Assembly: GCF_029813835.1 (NCBI RefSeq)
Contig: NZ_JARVKV010000026.1
Span: 1-64,000 of the forward strand
Length of the DNA stretch: 64,000 nucleotides
DNA from: Streptomyces sp. DH37
GTDB lineage: Bacteria; Actinomycetota; Actinomycetes; Streptomycetales; Streptomycetaceae
Direction of reading: 5' to 3'
Positions 11,113-18,862 of this stretch are shown here, piece after piece. The notes under the pieces are model-generated. The model did not search any database. It saw only the letters and a list, made by a program, of their open reading frames with translations, and was not told the DNA's origin. A program made the position numbers and the translations under genes. How positions within the stretch are numbered: the first letter of the stretch is position 1; every line of letters starts with the position of its first letter.

Positions 11113-12192
11113 ATGGCACGGACAACAAAAACGGCACACCCGGAGCACCGGGAAGAAACAGACCGCCGCACCGGCGCGGGACCGGGCCCGGAGGTGGACC
11201 GCAGGGCTCCGGACGAGCCGACGGACATGCCGAGGAAAGCCTGGTGGGCCGTGCTGAAGCGCACGGCAGGGGAGTTCAGGGACGACGAACTCGCCGACCG
11301 GGCCGCGGCCCTGACCTACTACGGGGTCCTCTCGCTGTTCCCGGGACTGCTGGTGCTGGTCTCGCTGCTGGGCGTCGCGGGGGAGTCGGCGACCCGGCAG
11401 GTGATGGACAACCTCCAGAACCTCGCCCCCGGCCCCGCGCGCGAGATCATCACCAACGCCGTGCGGCAGTTGGAGGGCAACGGAGGCACCGGTTCGGTGC
11501 TGGCGGTCGTCGGTCTGCTGGCGGCCGTGTGGTCGGCGTCCGGCTACGTGGCGGCCTTCATCCGCACCTCCAACGCCGTCTACGACATGCCCGAGGGACG
11601 GCCGGTGTGGAAGGTCATGCCGCTGCGGCTGGGCCTGACGGTGGTGCTGATGGTCATGGCCTGCGCGAGTGCGCTGATCGTGGTGTTCACCGGCGGGATC
11701 GCCCGGCACGCCGGCGCGGCCCTGGGCATCGGGGACGCCGCGCTGACGGTGTGGTCGATCGCCAAGTGGCCGGTGCTCGTCCTGCTGGTCACGCTCATGA
11801 TCGCGCTCCTGTACTGGGCCGCGCCGAACGCGCGCGGCCGGGGCTTCCGCTGGGTGACCCCGGGCAGCTTCCTGGCCCTGGTCCTGTGGATGCTGGCCTC
11901 CGCGGGCTTCGCGCTGTACGTGGCCAACTTCGGTTCCTACAACAAGACCTACGGCACCCTCGCCGGCGTGATCGTCTTCCTGGTGTGGCTGTGGATCTCC
12001 AACCTGGCGATCCTGCTGGGCCTCGAGTTCGACGCCGAGATGACCCGCGAACGCGCCATCGTCGGCGGCCACCCGGAGGACGACGAGCCGTACGTCGAGC
12101 CCCGCGACACCCGCAAGTGGACCGACGAGGAGCGCCGGGAGGCCGACCTGCCGGTCGGCAACGCCCGTGAGGACGCCCGTGACGACACCTGA
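11113..12192 (+). CDS. YihY/BrkB-family inner membrane protein
   Basis: This encodes 359 residues. After a charged 60-residue N-terminus come LADRAAALTYYGVLSLFPGLL, the family signature, and about six membrane helices to residue 310, then an acidic cytoplasmic tail. The family was once thought to be ribonuclease BN, but that assignment has been withdrawn and the function is unknown. A GGGAGG-like element lies about 20 bases upstream of the ATG. It is probably transcribed alone or with the DUF3618 gene 133 bp downstream. Confidence 0.88.
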   Translation: MARTTKTAHPEHREETDRRTGAGPGPEVDRRAPDEPTDMPRKAWWAVLKRTAGEFRDDELADRAAALTYYGVLSLFPGLLVLVSLLGVAGESATRQVMDNLQNLAPGPAREIITNAVRQLEGNGGTGSVLAVVGLLAAVWSASGYVAAFIRTSNAVYDMPEGRPVWKVMPLRLGLTVVLMVMACASALIVVFTGGIARHAGAALGIGDAALTVWSIAKWPVLVLLVTLMIALLYWAAPNARGRGFRWVTPGSFLALVLWMLASAGFALYVANFGSYNKTYGTLAGVIVFLVWLWISNLAILLGLEFDAEMTRERAIVGGHPEDDEPYVEPRDTRKWTDEERREADLPVGNAREDARDDT

Positions 12193-12325
12193 TCCGCGCC
12201 GTCCGGCCCGCCACCGGACTCGATGGCATGAGCACCGTGACGCCGGGTAGTCGGGCCGCTGGACAAGAGGACCGAACCGACGACGCCGGGGCCGACGCGG
12301 CCCCGGGCGAGGGGAAGACGGAGCG

Positions 12326-12757
12326 ATGAGCAGCGAGTCCCAGCACAACGGCCGGACCCTCAGCCCCGACGAGCTCCGCGAGCGGGTCGAGGGCACCCGC
12401 GAGCAGCTCGGCCAGAGCGTGGAGGAACTGGCGGGCAGGGTGGACGCGAAGGCCAGGATGAGGGAGAGGACCACCGCGATCACCGCCCGTACGCGGGAGA
12501 AGGCGGCCCGGGTGGCGCGGTTGGCCCAGGACAGGACGCCCGAGCCGGTGCGGAGGAAGGCGGTCTCGGCCGGCACCCGGATCGGGCAGGGCGCCGCCGC
12601 CGTCGCGGGCACGGTCCGGAGCAGGACACCGGCGCCGGTGAGCGAGAAGGCCGGGCAGGCGGCCCGGGCCGCCCGCAGCCGCCCCGGTCTGCTCGCGGTC
12701 GTGGCGGCCCTGCTCGTCGTCTGGGCCGGGACGCGCCGGAGCGGGAAGCGCCGGTGA
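12326..12757 (+). CDS. DUF3618-domain membrane protein
   Basis: This encodes 143 residues. Residues 14-50 (LSPDELRERVEGTREQLG and on) match the DUF3618 domain, an amphipathic helix found in actinobacterial envelope proteins. A long Ala/Arg/Lys-rich helical stretch follows, then a C-terminal membrane helix (LLAVVAALLVVWAG, about 120-134). It often sits near phage-holin-superfamily or stress genes, but no holin-like neighbour is present here. Confidence 0.8.
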   Translation: MSSESQHNGRTLSPDELRERVEGTREQLGQSVEELAGRVDAKARMRERTTAITARTREKAARVARLAQDRTPEPVRRKAVSAGTRIGQGAAAVAGTVRSRTPAPVSEKAGQAARAARSRPGLLAVVAALLVVWAGTRRSGKRR

Positions 12758-12788
12758 GACACGCGGGGTTCTGAGCCCGGGGAGGCGG

Positions 12789-12834
12789 CGTCCGGTCCGG
12801 GTACGGGGCCACGAGCCCGTACCCGGACCGGACG
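12789..12834. terminator. Hairpin terminator
   Basis: A perfect 19-bp stem with an 8-nt loop begins 32 bases after the DUF3618 stop codon and precedes the mscL gene. Confidence 0.88.
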
Positions 12835-12903
12835 GACGCGGCACCCCGCACGGGACCGCGAGGCGGAAGGGCAGAGGGAGAAGAGGAAGAGGAGGAGCGG
12901 AAG

Positions 12904-13371
12904 GTGAAGGGCCTTCAGGGGTTCCGCAGTTTCATCCTGCGCGGCAACGTCGTGGACCTGGCCGTCGGCATCGTGATCGGTGCGGCCTTCACCGCCGTCG
13001 TCAACGGCTTCGTGAAGGCCTTCCTGACCCCCGTGGTGGGCCTGGCGACCGGTGCGGCGGGCGACTTCAGCCGCAGGACCTTCACCGTGGGGGAGACGGT
13101 CTTCCCCTACGGAGGCTTCGTCAACGCCGCGATCAGCTTCCTGCTGGTCGCCTCCGCGCTGTACTTCCTGGTCGTCCTCCCCGTCAACAAGCTCCATGAA
13201 CGCTTCGCCCCCCACCACGACGTCCAGGCGGACAAGCGCGACTGCCCCGAGTGCCTCAGTCCCGTACCGGCCAAGGCCCGCCGCTGCGCCCACTGCGCCA
13301 GCGAGCTGACGCCGATGCCCGGTCCGTCCGGTGCCGAGCGGACCGCTCCCGAGCCGCGGAAGCCGGCCTGA
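12904..13371 (+). CDS. mscL: Large-conductance mechanosensitive channel MscL with C-terminal zinc ribbon
   Basis: This encodes 155 residues from a GTG behind a long purine-rich Shine-Dalgarno. The N-terminus (LRGNVVDLAVGIVIGAAF, residues 13-30) is the MscL pore helix, and a second membrane helix lies at about 78-97. The channel opens under membrane tension during hypo-osmotic shock. Unlike E. coli MscL it ends in a double CxxC unit (CPEC and CAHC, 12 residues between them, about 116-135), a rubredoxin-like zinc ribbon, and a Pro-rich tail. Such ribbons occur in some actinobacterial MscL proteins. Confidence 0.92.
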   Translation: MKGLQGFRSFILRGNVVDLAVGIVIGAAFTAVVNGFVKAFLTPVVGLATGAAGDFSRRTFTVGETVFPYGGFVNAAISFLLVASALYFLVVLPVNKLHERFAPHHDVQADKRDCPECLSPVPAKARRCAHCASELTPMPGPSGAERTAPEPRKPA

Positions 13372-13484
13372 CGACCGGCTGTGCGCCGTCCGCGCGCCGC
13401 CGCCGGGAAAGACGGGGAAGGCGGGGAAGGAAAGCGGACATGTGCGGGCGCATAGGGTGATTCGTCCCGGGCACGCGATGTGTC

Positions 13485-13907
13485 ATGGGAACGCTGAACC
13501 GATGGGAACGCAAGGTCGAGCGCTGGGAGCGCTCGCTGCTGGCGCGGGTCTTCCGCAAGGAGCCGGTCGAACTCCTCGACGCCCTGCGGCGCGAGTGCGA
13601 CGACCACGCCGTGGTGTGCAGCCACAGCCGTGTGGTGGTCCCCAACGCCTACGAGGTCGAGCTCCCCGGCGCGGTCCACGGCAAACTGACGCGGCGCTGC
13701 GGCCAGATAGGCCAGGTGCTGGCGGACAGTCTGGCGCGGCACGGCGAGAACGAGGGGTACGAGTGGGCCGGTCCCCTCACCGTCCGCGTCACCGTCTCCG
13801 ACGACGTGCCCAACGGCCGCTACCGCGTGACCAGCAGCCCCACGCCCAACGTCCGCGCCGACGCGTTCGCCGGCCACGGGGACCCGATCTCCGCCCCGGT
13901 GCGCTGA
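13485..13907 (+). CDS. FhaA-like N-terminal (DUF3662) protein lacking an FHA domain
   Basis: This encodes 140 residues. The opening (GTLNRWERKVERWERSLLARVFRK) and the following region match the DUF3662 domain at the N-terminus of actinobacterial FhaA. FhaA normally has a phosphothreonine-binding FHA domain after a linker. Here the protein stops right after DUF3662. The stop is followed by non-coding-looking sequence, so it is either a natural stand-alone paralogue or a truncated copy. Confidence 0.8.
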   Translation: MGTLNRWERKVERWERSLLARVFRKEPVELLDALRRECDDHAVVCSHSRVVVPNAYEVELPGAVHGKLTRRCGQIGQVLADSLARHGENEGYEWAGPLTVRVTVSDDVPNGRYRVTSSPTPNVRADAFAGHGDPISAPVR

Positions 13908-14546
13908 CCGCGCGCCCGGCGCGCCGGAAAGATGTGGGGCCTTCCGGGTGCGCGAGGGGATGAGCCCCCGACCGCACCGTATGCGGTATCCCCGTCCGTG
14001 GTGGCCGCCACGGGACGAGGCGGCCGTCCCCGAGGCGGTGCCCGAACCCGCCCACCGCCGGACCGTACGCCTTGCGCGGGCCGGCGCCCGCTTCGCCGGC
14101 GTTCCGCGCCGCGCCGCCGCGGTCGGCGCCCGCGCCGACTTGCGGACCGGCGCTCCCTCCTGACGCGCGCTCCACCCGGCGGGGGCGGCGAGCGGTACGG
14201 CGACCGCCCGGCCCCCTCCTGCCGCTCCCCTCCGCGCCGAAGCACCCCGGCCCCGCCGTCCCGTCCTCCCGTTCCCGCGGAGCCCGTCGCGCCCCGGCCG
14301 TCGCGCTTCCCCCGCCGGGACCCCGCACCCGCCCGGCCGCCCCCTCCCCCGGCGGCGCGGACGGAGGAGAGGGCGGCCCGCCCCCGGACGCGTCCCGGGA
14401 GACGCGGGCCGCGGAATTAAAATCCGCACCCTTATCCGACCCGTCCGGAATTTCGCCCGATGTGATATCGCCCGTCAATAGCGGAAGCCGAGCGGATGGC
14501 GCCCGCTGACCATTTCCCGGCACATGAAACATCTGATCTTGCGGGA

Positions 14547-14560
14547 GTGACATACATCAC
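14547..14560. promoter_or_regulatory. CRP-like palindrome GTGA-N6-TCAC
   Basis: GTGACATACATCAC matches the CRP/FNR half-site pair exactly and is close to the published Streptomyces Crp consensus GTG-N6-GNCAC (one mismatch). It lies 418 bp upstream of the first precursor gene in AT-shifted DNA. One site by eye is weak evidence. Confidence 0.35.
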
Positions 14561-14677
14561 ACCGGCTTGCCAGGGGTGGAAATGAGCGCGAGCCGTACAC
14601 CAAACTCTTTTCCCGGGACGAGGTAATGACCACAGGGCACGTGCTCGTCTCCCGACGGGGTTTCTCTTTGCGAAGCG

Positions 14678-14692
14678 TTTACAGGGTGTAAA
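14678..14692. promoter_or_regulatory. TTTACA-N3-TGTAAA palindrome
   Basis: A perfect 6-bp inverted repeat with a 3-bp spacer, 286 bp upstream of the first precursor gene. In a genome this GC-rich, an A/T-rich perfect palindrome is unlikely to arise by chance. It may be an operator for a cluster regulator, but no regulator gene lies nearby. Confidence 0.4.
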
Positions 14693-14977
14693 TTCCGCTT
14701 GAATGTCGGATGTGGCTCGAACCCCTGACCAGGGTTCGGAGGTCATGCGCCTTCCAGTTTCAGTGAGCGCCTTTGTGGCGTTTTCATGTGACGCGCGTAG
14801 CGTCCGGGGGTGCCGATCTTTCCTGAGTCGACATCCGGCCATTCAGGGATCCGGGCACCCTCCGGCAATCCCATGTGCCGGCTCTCCTGGCGGGGTTCGG
14901 CCAGGTGAGGCCTGATCCTTGTCTCGTTCCGGAACGCGTCATCCCAGGAAATACGAGAAGAGAAGGAAGAAGGGCCC

Positions 14978-15169
14978 ATGGAACAGAAGATCGCCGAATT
15001 CATGGACGAGCAGGACTTCGGCTCGCTGGAGCAGGGCTACCAGGACGACGCCCCGCTGCAGGTCCTGGCCACCCCCGCGGCCGTCGCCACCTGCTGGTAC
15101 GTCGGCGGTGCCGTGGCGGGCGCCGGAGCCGTGGTGGGCGCGTACGTCACCGGCCGCGTCGTCGGCTGA
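14978..15169 (+). CDS. Linaridin-like RiPP precursor peptide 1
   Basis: This encodes 63 residues. The acidic leader (residues 1 to about 25) is followed by PLQVLATP and a 30-residue hydrophobic Gly/Ala/Val core that contains the only Cys (CWYVGG) and ends TGRVVG. The ATP motif before the core resembles the PxxxTP/ATP start of linaridin cores such as cypemycin. It aligns without gaps over the last 33 residues with precursor 2. The Shine-Dalgarno is GAAGGAAGAAGGG. It is the first gene of the cluster, 37 bp before precursor 2. The core has very few Thr residues for a linaridin. Confidence 0.8.
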   Translation: MEQKIAEFMDEQDFGSLEQGYQDDAPLQVLATPAAVATCWYVGGAVAGAGAVVGAYVTGRVVG

Positions 15170-15206
15170 CCTCTCGAACCAGGTCGATACCAGAAGGAGA
15201 AAAGCA

Positions 15207-15401
15207 ATGAGCAGGATTGTCGACAGCGTCGCCGCGATCACGCCCGAGAAGCTGACGGACGAGACCGACGGCGAGTTCGGCGCGATGATGCCGGTCCAGG
15301 CCACTCCGGGCCTGGTCGCCTTCGGCGTGAGCTTCGCCGGCGGTGCCGCCGCCGCGTGGGTCACCGTCCAGGCGTACGAGGCCGGCCGTACCGCCGGCTG
15401 A
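15207..15401 (+). CDS. Linaridin-like RiPP precursor peptide 2
   Basis: This encodes 64 residues from an ATG with AGAAGGAGA upstream. The leader has Asp/Glu/Thr-rich EKLTDETDGEFGAMM, then PVQATP and a 30-residue core with no Cys, ending AGRTAG. Relative to precursor 1, the ATP, several Val/Ala/Gly positions, and the AY-x2-GR-x2-G tail are shared. This indicates gene duplication and possibly a two-component product. Two hairpins lie between this gene and the biosynthetic genes. Confidence 0.8.
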   Translation: MSRIVDSVAAITPEKLTDETDGEFGAMMPVQATPGLVAFGVSFAGGAAAAWVTVQAYEAGRTAG

Positions 15402-15431
15402 CCCGCCCTGCTGACCAGGCGTCAGTGGTCG

Positions 15432-15450
15432 AGAAGCCCTGAGGGCTTCT
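15432..15450 (+). terminator. Attenuator-like hairpin after the precursor genes
   Basis: A perfect 8-bp stem (AGAAGCCC/GGGCTTCT) with a 3-nt loop begins 30 bases after the precursor 2 stop. A second hairpin follows 40 bases later. Partial termination here would give excess precursor mRNA over enzyme mRNA, a common arrangement in RiPP operons. Confidence 0.6.
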
Positions 15451-15490
15451 GAGAGAGCCTTCCGGGAGCCCCTCCGGAGGGCGTCGGAGA

Positions 15491-15525
15491 GCTGTCGGGC
15501 CGCGGCGCAATCGCGGCCCGGCAGC
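15491..15525 (+). terminator. Second hairpin before the LinH-like gene
   Basis: A 14-bp stem with one G-T pair and a 7-nt loop lies about 50 bases upstream of the LinH-like start. It may act with the hairpin at 15432 as an attenuator or protect the 3' end of the precursor message. Confidence 0.55.
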
Positions 15526-15574
15526 CCTTCCAACCCTACCCCTCAGCCGGGTCGATACGGAGAAGAACCTCGGT

Positions 15575-17482
15575 ATGAAGCTGGTCAAGAAGCTTTCCTC
15601 TTCGCTATTCTCCCCCATTCCCGTTTCGCGGGACCGCGCGATAGGAATATCCGAGCGTCTCGCCGCTCTTTCCAGTATTTCCTCCTCCCTGGAGTACCTC
15701 CACCAGCACCGGAACCTGGGTCCGGGTGGTCTCAACGACTGGGAGATCATGAGGCAGACCCCGGAGAGCAGGATCCCCGCCGTCCAGAAGCTCACCGACG
15801 CCGTCAGCGGCAGACGGACCACGCTGGCCCTGCACGCCACGCGCGTCGCCTGCGGCCTGGGGATGCTGCTGCCGGGCAACAGCAGATGGCGGGCCGCCGG
15901 AAGCCTCTACCTCGGCGCCACCACCACACTCCTGCAGGCCCGCCACCGCTACGGCAGCGACGGCTCGGACCAGGTCGCCACGCAGGTGCAGGCGGTCACC
16001 GGCCTCGCCCGGCTGTCGAACAGCCCGCAGGTCAAGGACGCCCTGATGTGGTACCTGGCCATCCAGGCGAACATGTCCTACGCGGCGTCCGGCTGGGTCA
16101 AGATGGCGGGGACGAAGTGGCGCGACGGCTCGGCCCTGCCCGGCGTGATGCGGACCCGGACCTACGGATTCGAGCACGCCTACCGGCTGACGCAGCGCTA
16201 CCCCCGCGCCAGCAGGGCCGCGCAGCACGCGGTGCTGGCGATGGAGTGCCTCTTCCCCGTCGTCTACCTGGCCGGCGGGCGCCTCACCCGGCCGATGCTC
16301 GGCGCCGCCGGCGGCTTCCACGTCGTCAACGCCTTCGTCATGGGCCTGGGCCGCTTCATGACCGCCTTCCCCGCGATGCACCCCATGGTCGCCTACACGG
16401 CCGCGCCGCGCACCCTCCCCGCGGTCGCGGGACGGGACGACCGGATGGTCAGGACCGCGCTGGCGCTGCTGGCCGGCGGTGTCACCGGCGCGGCCGTGCT
16501 GGCGACGCAGCGGCGCGCGCGGGTCATGGCCGGATGGCCGATGTCCCGCACCGTCACCACGCGGTGCGGCAACGTGCTGGAGTACGACGTCGGCGGCAAG
16601 GACCTCGCCGACCGCCCGGTCCTCGTCTTCAACCACGGCCTCGCCTCGACGTCCGAGCACTTCGCGTGGATCGTCGAGCGGCTGGCGTTCGACCTGGGCC
16701 AGCCCGTGGTGACCTACGCACGGGCCGGATACGGGCCCAGCAGGCGGGTGAGGAACGCCCCGTACACCCTGCGGGAGTCCGTGGACGACCTGGAGGACCT
16801 GATCCGCCAGGCCCTGCCCGACGGCCGCAGGGTGGTGCTCGTGGGGCACTCGCTGGGGGCGGAGCTGAACCGGCGGACGGTGGAGCGGCTGGGCGACCGG
16901 GTGGCGGGCGTCGTCTACCTCGACCCCACGCACCCCGGGCAGCTCGTACGGTCCAGCAGGCAGCGGAAGGGCAGCGAGCTGTTCACCGAGTCCCTCAAGG
17001 ACATGGCGCGCTGGACGAGGCTGGGCACGGGCGCGCTGATGTCGCGGCCGCGGTGGGTGCAGGACCTGCCCTACCCCTACCGGGAGAAGGTGTTCGCCCT
17101 CTACACCGACTCGCGGCTGTGGACGGCGGCGGCGCGGGAGTGGGAGGCGGTCCACGGGGAGTTCCGCGACTTCGACGCCGACCTGGAGCCGGTGCCCGCG
17201 CCCGGCCTGGTCGTCGCCGCGCAGGTGACCGTGGACATCGACCCCGACCAGTTGCTGATGTACCACGACATCGCCCGGGCCCACCGGGAGGCCGGCCGGC
17301 ACGGCGAGGTCACCGTCGTGGAGCGTGCGGGACACGACACGATCCTGAGCGACGCGCGCCACGCGCGCACCGCCGCGGACCTGATCGCCGCCTTCGTGGA
17401 GCGGCACTGCGCGCCGCGGACCGGGCCGGCCGCCGCGGTGCCGGCCGCAGACCCTCTGGAGAAGGGGAGTGAGGAGAAGTGA
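15575..17482 (+). CDS. LinH-like membrane-domain/alpha-beta hydrolase fusion
   Basis: This encodes 635 residues. Residues about 80-310 form several membrane helices of the HTTM/DoxX-like type (SYAASGWVKMAGTKWRDG is typical). Residues 325-615 are an alpha/beta hydrolase with the nucleophile elbow GHSLG (Ser426) and a C-terminal RAGHDT supplying the probable catalytic His. This fusion is the hallmark LinH protein of linaridin clusters, where LinH and LinL are needed for modifying the precursor, including dehydrobutyrine formation. Its stop overlaps the next gene (GTGA). Confidence 0.8.
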   Translation: MKLVKKLSSSLFSPIPVSRDRAIGISERLAALSSISSSLEYLHQHRNLGPGGLNDWEIMRQTPESRIPAVQKLTDAVSGRRTTLALHATRVACGLGMLLPGNSRWRAAGSLYLGATTTLLQARHRYGSDGSDQVATQVQAVTGLARLSNSPQVKDALMWYLAIQANMSYAASGWVKMAGTKWRDGSALPGVMRTRTYGFEHAYRLTQRYPRASRAAQHAVLAMECLFPVVYLAGGRLTRPMLGAAGGFHVVNAFVMGLGRFMTAFPAMHPMVAYTAAPRTLPAVAGRDDRMVRTALALLAGGVTGAAVLATQRRARVMAGWPMSRTVTTRCGNVLEYDVGGKDLADRPVLVFNHGLASTSEHFAWIVERLAFDLGQPVVTYARAGYGPSRRVRNAPYTLRESVDDLEDLIRQALPDGRRVVLVGHSLGAELNRRTVERLGDRVAGVVYLDPTHPGQLVRSSRQRKGSELFTESLKDMARWTRLGTGALMSRPRWVQDLPYPYREKVFALYTDSRLWTAAAREWEAVHGEFRDFDADLEPVPAPGLVVAAQVTVDIDPDQLLMYHDIARAHREAGRHGEVTVVERAGHDTILSDARHARTAADLIAAFVERHCAPRTGPAAAVPAADPLEKGSEEK

Positions 17483-18057
17483 ACGCCACCGCCTTCCTCA
17501 GGGACGCGTTCACCGGTCCCGGGGCCCTGACGCGCCTCGCGGGCGCGGCCCTGCTGGTGACGACGCTGGCCGCGCAGCACCCGAATCCGGCGTTCGAGCG
17601 CGCGCGGGAGAAGGACCTGTTCTCCTTCGTGCCGAACTGGAAGTTCTTCGCGCCCAATCCCGCGACGCACGACTACCACTACCTCTACCGCACCCTCGAC
17701 GAAAAGCGCGAGACGTCCTCCTGGATCGAGCTCGACCTGATCCAGAAGCGCAGGATGACCCAGGCGTTCTGGTTCTCGTCCCGCCGGACGGAAAAGGCCG
17801 TGTTCGACATCTGCAGCGCCATCATAAAGAGCATCGCCAAAGGCGAGGACCCGACCGGTTCGCCGCCCTACCGGGTTCTCTCCGAATTCATCAGGCGGCA
17901 GATCAGGGACACCCGGAACGTCTCCGACGTACGCGGATTCCAGTTCGCCGTGGTCCGTGCCACCGGCCATGACGAAAGCGAGGATCCGGAGGTCCTCTAC
18001 GTCTCCACCTACCAGCCGATGAGACCCGCGTCCCCGGCCTTTCTCCGGGCCGCCTGA
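17479..18057 (+). CDS. LinL-like partner protein
   Basis: This encodes 192 residues from a GTG that overlaps the LinH-like stop codon. One short hydrophobic stretch near residues 18-35 may anchor it, followed by FVPNWKFFAPNPATHDYHYLYR. The FAPNP signature is characteristic of small proteins paired with HTTM-type membrane proteins, and of LinL next to LinH in linaridin loci. The coupled start and fixed partner suggest a membrane complex with the preceding protein. The catalytic role is unknown. Confidence 0.72.
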   Translation: MNATAFLRDAFTGPGALTRLAGAALLVTTLAAQHPNPAFERAREKDLFSFVPNWKFFAPNPATHDYHYLYRTLDEKRETSSWIELDLIQKRRMTQAFWFSSRRTEKAVFDICSAIIKSIAKGEDPTGSPPYRVLSEFIRRQIRDTRNVSDVRGFQFAVVRATGHDESEDPEVLYVSTYQPMRPASPAFLRAA

Positions 18058-18106
18058 GACCGACAGCTCCCGCAGCGGGACTCCATCCACAGAGGAACGG
18101 ACAACG

Positions 18107-18862
18107 ATGACGATCGCGGATATCGGCTACGGCAGGCAGTTCGACGGCTGGTACGACCGTATCTTCCAGAACGACGCCGCCACCCAGGACACCGTCGAGG
18201 CGCTCACCGGCTTCCACCCGGATCCGTCCCGGGGCACGCTGGAGTTCGGCGTCGGGACCGGCCGGATCGCGTTGCCGCTGTCGCGCCGCGTCGGTCCGGT
18301 CACCGGTGTGGACTCCTCCCCGGAGATGCTCGCCGCCCTGGAGAAGAAGGCCGACCAGGGCGAGGTGACCGCCGAACAGGGGGACATCCGGACCTATCGG
18401 AGCGACCGGCGGTACGGCCTGGTCTACTGCGTCTGCTCCACGCTCGCGCTGGTCCTCGACCCCGGGGAGCAGCGCGAGGTCGTCGCCCGCGCGGCCGAAC
18501 ACCTGCTGCCCGGGGGCCGTCTGCTGATCGAGACGCACAACCGCCCGGGCATCGTCGCCCAGCACGAGGGACTGAGGCGCACCACGGTGTTCGCGCCCTA
18601 TCCGGAACCGAACACCGGTGTGCAGATGCACGCCCAGCTCCTGGCGGACGACCGGATCTGGCACGTGTCGACCGTGTGGTTCGAGGCGGACGGGACCCAC
18701 CGCATCGGTACGGAGACCGTGCGCCTGCTCACGCCCGAGGAGGTGGACGGCTACGCGCGGGAGGCCGGACTGGTCCCCGAGGGCCACTACGCCGACTGGC
18801 GGCGGAGCGACTACGTTCCGGCCGCGGGCCTGTTCGTCGCGTCCTACACCAAGCCCGCATGA
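18107..18862 (+). CDS. SAM-dependent methyltransferase
   Basis: This encodes 251 residues, a class-I Rossmann methyltransferase. LEFGVGTGRIALPL (about residues 46-59) is motif I and GVDSSPEMLAAL follows as the acidic-loop strand. The closest generic description is a class-I SAM methyltransferase domain. In linaridin clusters the equivalent LinM/CypM dimethylates the peptide N-terminus. Its stop overlaps the ABC transporter start (ATGA). Confidence 0.85.
   Translation: MTIADIGYGRQFDGWYDRIFQNDAATQDTVEALTGFHPDPSRGTLEFGVGTGRIALPLSRRVGPVTGVDSSPEMLAALEKKADQGEVTAEQGDIRTYRSDRRYGLVYCVCSTLALVLDPGEQREVVARAAEHLLPGGRLLIETHNRPGIVAQHEGLRRTTVFAPYPEPNTGVQMHAQLLADDRIWHVSTVWFEADGTHRIGTETVRLLTPEEVDGYAREAGLVPEGHYADWRRSDYVPAAGLFVASYTKPA

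Larger units (their letters stand above)
13908..14977. promoter_or_regulatory. 1-kb leader upstream of the RiPP precursor genes
   Basis: No supportable gene is seen in this 1070-bp stretch. The first half is GC-rich filler. From about 14410 the sequence becomes distinctly less GC-rich up to the precursor start. It holds a GTGA-N6-TCAC element (14547-14560) and a TTTACA-N3-TGTAAA palindrome (14678-14692), both listed separately. The long AT-shifted leader suggests complex control of the downstream cluster or a recombination border. Confidence 0.5.

Noticed and set aside
14432..14842. 136-codon leftward frame in the RiPP leader
   Set aside because: Weak coding bias, no ribosome site and no recognisable domain. 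The region looks regulatory.
15605..17407. 600-codon frame antisense to the LinH-like gene
   Set aside because: Composition is dominated by Arg, Gly, Val and His, and the plus-strand frame has clear domains, a ribosome site and coupled neighbours.
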